A stretch of DNA of 64,000 nucleotides, taken from contig CM022675.1 in the NCBI GenBank assembly GCA_012295275.1, forward strand, positions 10,293,182-10,357,181, in the 5' to 3' direction. Every line of letters begins with the position of its first letter. The stretch's first letter is position 1. Below, one piece after another: positions 63,105 through 64,000 of this stretch. This DNA is from Chrysomallon squamiferum. Its lineage: Eukaryota; Mollusca; Gastropoda; Neomphalida; Peltospiridae. The notes under the pieces were generated by a model, which was given only the letters and a program-made list of their open reading frames with translations, did no database searches and had not been told where the DNA came from. A program made the position numbers and the translations under genes.

Positions 63105-63420
63105 TTAGCGTGATGTTTGAGACATGCTTCACGTCAAAGATGGTGATCCATTTTTAGCGAGCACACACGCATGCAAGGCTCTCAATATTTGTCATGTGTG
63201 GATGTCTGGGAAGTGGTCTATTTGTGTCCGCAGGTCCAGGGTCGATCATGCACGCAGTCATTTCACTTCGTTGCACGTCTCTCGCTGGTTTTTTTTTTTT
63301 TTTTTCTTCTGTCGCAGGTATTCTGCTAGGGTTCACATTCCAGTCAACAGTGTGGCTTTGTGTTTTCAGCTTGGATTGTGTGAATTCAGGTACTGAGATA
63401 GATTTCAGTATCAGGTATTG
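63105..63420 (+). promoter_or_regulatory. Candidate intronic regulatory island
   Basis: A mixed-composition block with CpGs (for example GTCCGCAGGTCCAGGGTCGA), interrupted by a T-run at 63291-63305. ORFs of about 90 codons cross it on both strands but resemble nothing I know and span the T-run, so I do not call them genes. Confidence 0.2.
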
Positions 63421-64000
63421 CATAACACTTTTGTATGTGACACTTGTGTTTCTCTTTTTATAAGGGGGATATTTTTTCTCTAGATACGGGCTGCAAGGGA
63501 AATTTTAAATTTTGGTGGAAATAGTAGTTATTTAGTTGTGTAACTTAGCATTTTATTCTGTCTGTATTTAATTGATGCATCACCTTTTTTTTTTTTAAAT
63601 CTTTATTTTTATTTTTTTTTAATGAAATTTTCTTATGATTTTGCTTGTAGTGGAAGTTTAGATCGTACAAATAATGTTGCATATTTTAAACTTATACGTT
63701 AATGTTACATATTGTTTGTTTTTTATTTCTGTGTTTTACAGGTGTAATTTTCTAATTTTGCCTTTGTGGAAATTTTAAACTAAATTGATAATAATATTAG
63801 GTAGTTGTATGAGTTACAGGTATACACTGTATTTGATTACTCTGTTTCTTTTATTTATTTTACAATTGAATTTTTCTGAAGAAATTGTTGTAGAAATTTT
63901 AAAATTAAGTAAAACTAGAAACATATGTAACAGTAACAGTTTGAATTTGATTTCTGTCTTTTTCTGGATATTTTCCTTTTATTGATTTAAAAAAAAAGTT

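Larger units (their letters stand above)
54549..64000 (+). other. Long first intron of the SALL/BCL11-like gene
   Basis: No further exon of this gene, and no other gene, is recognised before the window end. The intron holds (TA)n at 55405-55440, (GA)n at 59486-59535, poly-A at 59669-59697, (TG)n(TA)n at 61134-61190, many poly-T/A stretches and a second copy of the dispersed repeat. Several less repetitive, GC-richer islands stand out (see separate entries). Developmental regulators often carry enhancers in such introns. Confidence 0.55.

Noticed and set aside
63124-63463. Overlapping ~90-codon ORFs on both strands
   Set aside because: They cross a poly-T run, have no recognised motifs and lie inside the inferred long intron; kept only as a possible regulatory island.

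Overview
The window is eukaryotic, intron-rich and AT-rich, with many microsatellites. Coding exons are short (about 40-170 nt), flanked by GT/AG sites, and separated by introns of roughly 0.1-9 kb. A type IV collagen-like domain, secreted EGF-type exons, a SALL/BCL11-type N-terminus and an animal-like cytosolic aspartyl-tRNA synthetase point to an animal. I infer an invertebrate, most likely a lophotrochozoan such as a mollusc, but nothing here fixes the species.

Layout. (1) 1-2.1 kb, minus strand: worn pieces resembling a type IV collagen gene (NC1 half-domain, Gly-X-Y exon), running off the left edge. (2) 6.5-18.1 kb, minus: a secreted EGF-repeat gene with a signal-peptide exon, one clean EGF exon, one EGF exon with a 1-nt frameshift and one decayed EGF exon. 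A 2.19 kb hAT DNA transposon relic with perfect 15-bp terminal inverted repeats sits in one of its introns. (3) 18.1-26.4 kb: intergenic sequence with simple repeats and one copy of a ~0.5 kb dispersed repeat. (4) 26.4-31.7 kb, minus: 3-hydroxyisobutyrate dehydrogenase (HIBADH), recognisable along its whole length but carrying an in-frame TGA, an exon 1/2 phase mismatch and a last exon expanded into a scrambled 76-bp tandem array. (5) 33.0-42.4 kb, plus: a complete 14-exon aspartyl aminopeptidase (DNPEP), 471 codons. (6) 43.7-54.3 kb, minus: a complete 15-exon cytosolic aspartyl-tRNA synthetase (DARS1), 534 codons, convergent with DNPEP. (7) 54.5 kb, plus: a 13-codon first exon, MSRRKQIKPQHIS, that marks a SALL/BCL11-type zinc-finger repressor. 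It is divergent from DARS1 by 226 bp, and the last 9.4 kb of the window is its first intron, with several non-repetitive islands that could be regulatory.

HIBADH (mitochondrial valine catabolism), DNPEP (cytosolic peptide turnover) and DARS1 (translation) are housekeeping genes with no shared pathway. Their head-to-head (HIBADH/DNPEP, DARS1/SALL-like) and tail-to-tail (DNPEP/DARS1) arrangement suggests shared promoters and 3' regions rather than a functional cluster.

The most unusual signal is recurrent: in three neighbouring genes, short tandem arrays (55-76 bp units, or a single ~200 bp duplication) have grown out of exon-intron junctions and copy real splice sites as decoys. The HIBADH last exon is the extreme case. 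A near-identical inverted repeat pair (24.4 kb and 57.5 kb) brackets this block.
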